DNA of 5,011 nt from NCBI GenBank assembly GCA_049284695.1, contig JBAPYK010000071.1, forward strand, positions 1-5,011, given 5' to 3'. A program made the translations under genes and the position numbers. Within the stretch, counting starts at the first letter, position 1; every line of letters starts with the position of its first letter. This DNA comes from Rhodoplanes sp049284695. GTDB taxonomy: Bacteria; Pseudomonadota; Alphaproteobacteria; Rhizobiales; Xanthobacteraceae. The notes beneath the pieces were generated by a model, which made no database searches, was not told where the DNA came from, and saw nothing but the letters and a program-made list of their open reading frames with translations. Below, in pieces: positions 4,999 through 5,011 of this stretch.

Positions 4999-5011
4999 GG
5001 CATCACGGACT

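Noticed and set aside
1..5011. CRISPR array, tRNA or rRNA
   Set aside because: No regularly spaced direct repeats and no tRNA-like or rRNA-like segments were seen on either strand.

Overview
The window looks like an accessory, decaying stretch of a GC-rich alphaproteobacterial chromosome, most like Rhizobiales/Bradyrhizobium relatives. This rests on codon choice, the SPOR-domain tail, the IS66 and IS110 transposase remnants and the FixJ/LuxR-type regulator. It is an inference from sequence character, not a database match.

Layout from left to right. (1) Positions 3-203, plus strand: the C-terminal end of a SPOR-domain protein that begins outside the window. (2) Positions about 259-2260, minus strand: an apparently complete group II intron of about 2.0 kb. 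It has a GTGTG 5' end (2260), an intact reverse transcriptase/maturase in domain IV (445-1746), a textbook 34-nt domain V (379-412), and a domain VI that appears to carry an extra folded arm of about 86 nt before a 3' end at about 259. (3) Positions 2261-3190, minus strand: a GCS2/YbdK-type carboxylate-amine ligase pseudogene. The intron sits in its sense strand directly after codons for ILKSG. The gene has a one-base frameshift near 2888, a damaged N-terminus and no recognisable C-terminus beyond the intron. (4) Positions 3191-4204: a graveyard with an IS66 transposase scrap (3470-3571, minus), the tail of a small unknown gene (3569-3625, plus) and an IS110 transposase scrap with two one-base losses (3749-3941, minus), separated by sequence with no supportable gene. 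(5) Positions 4205-4998, minus strand: an intact REC + LuxR-HTH response regulator, followed 44 bases downstream by a short 51-codon ORF with a duplicated EFLEW motif, likely co-transcribed.

The two functional-looking units are the mobile intron and the regulator/small-ORF pair. They have no evident common role. The intron needs its maturase for splicing and retrohoming, and the response regulator presumably acts with a sensor encoded beyond position 5011. No defence system, CRISPR array, tRNA or rRNA is visible. The most unusual things here are the oversized domain VI of the intron, the missing 3' exon of its host gene, the small tryptophan-rich ORF, and the fact that all three frameshifts seen are losses of one base from a GG/CC pair, which may be decay or a sequencing artefact.
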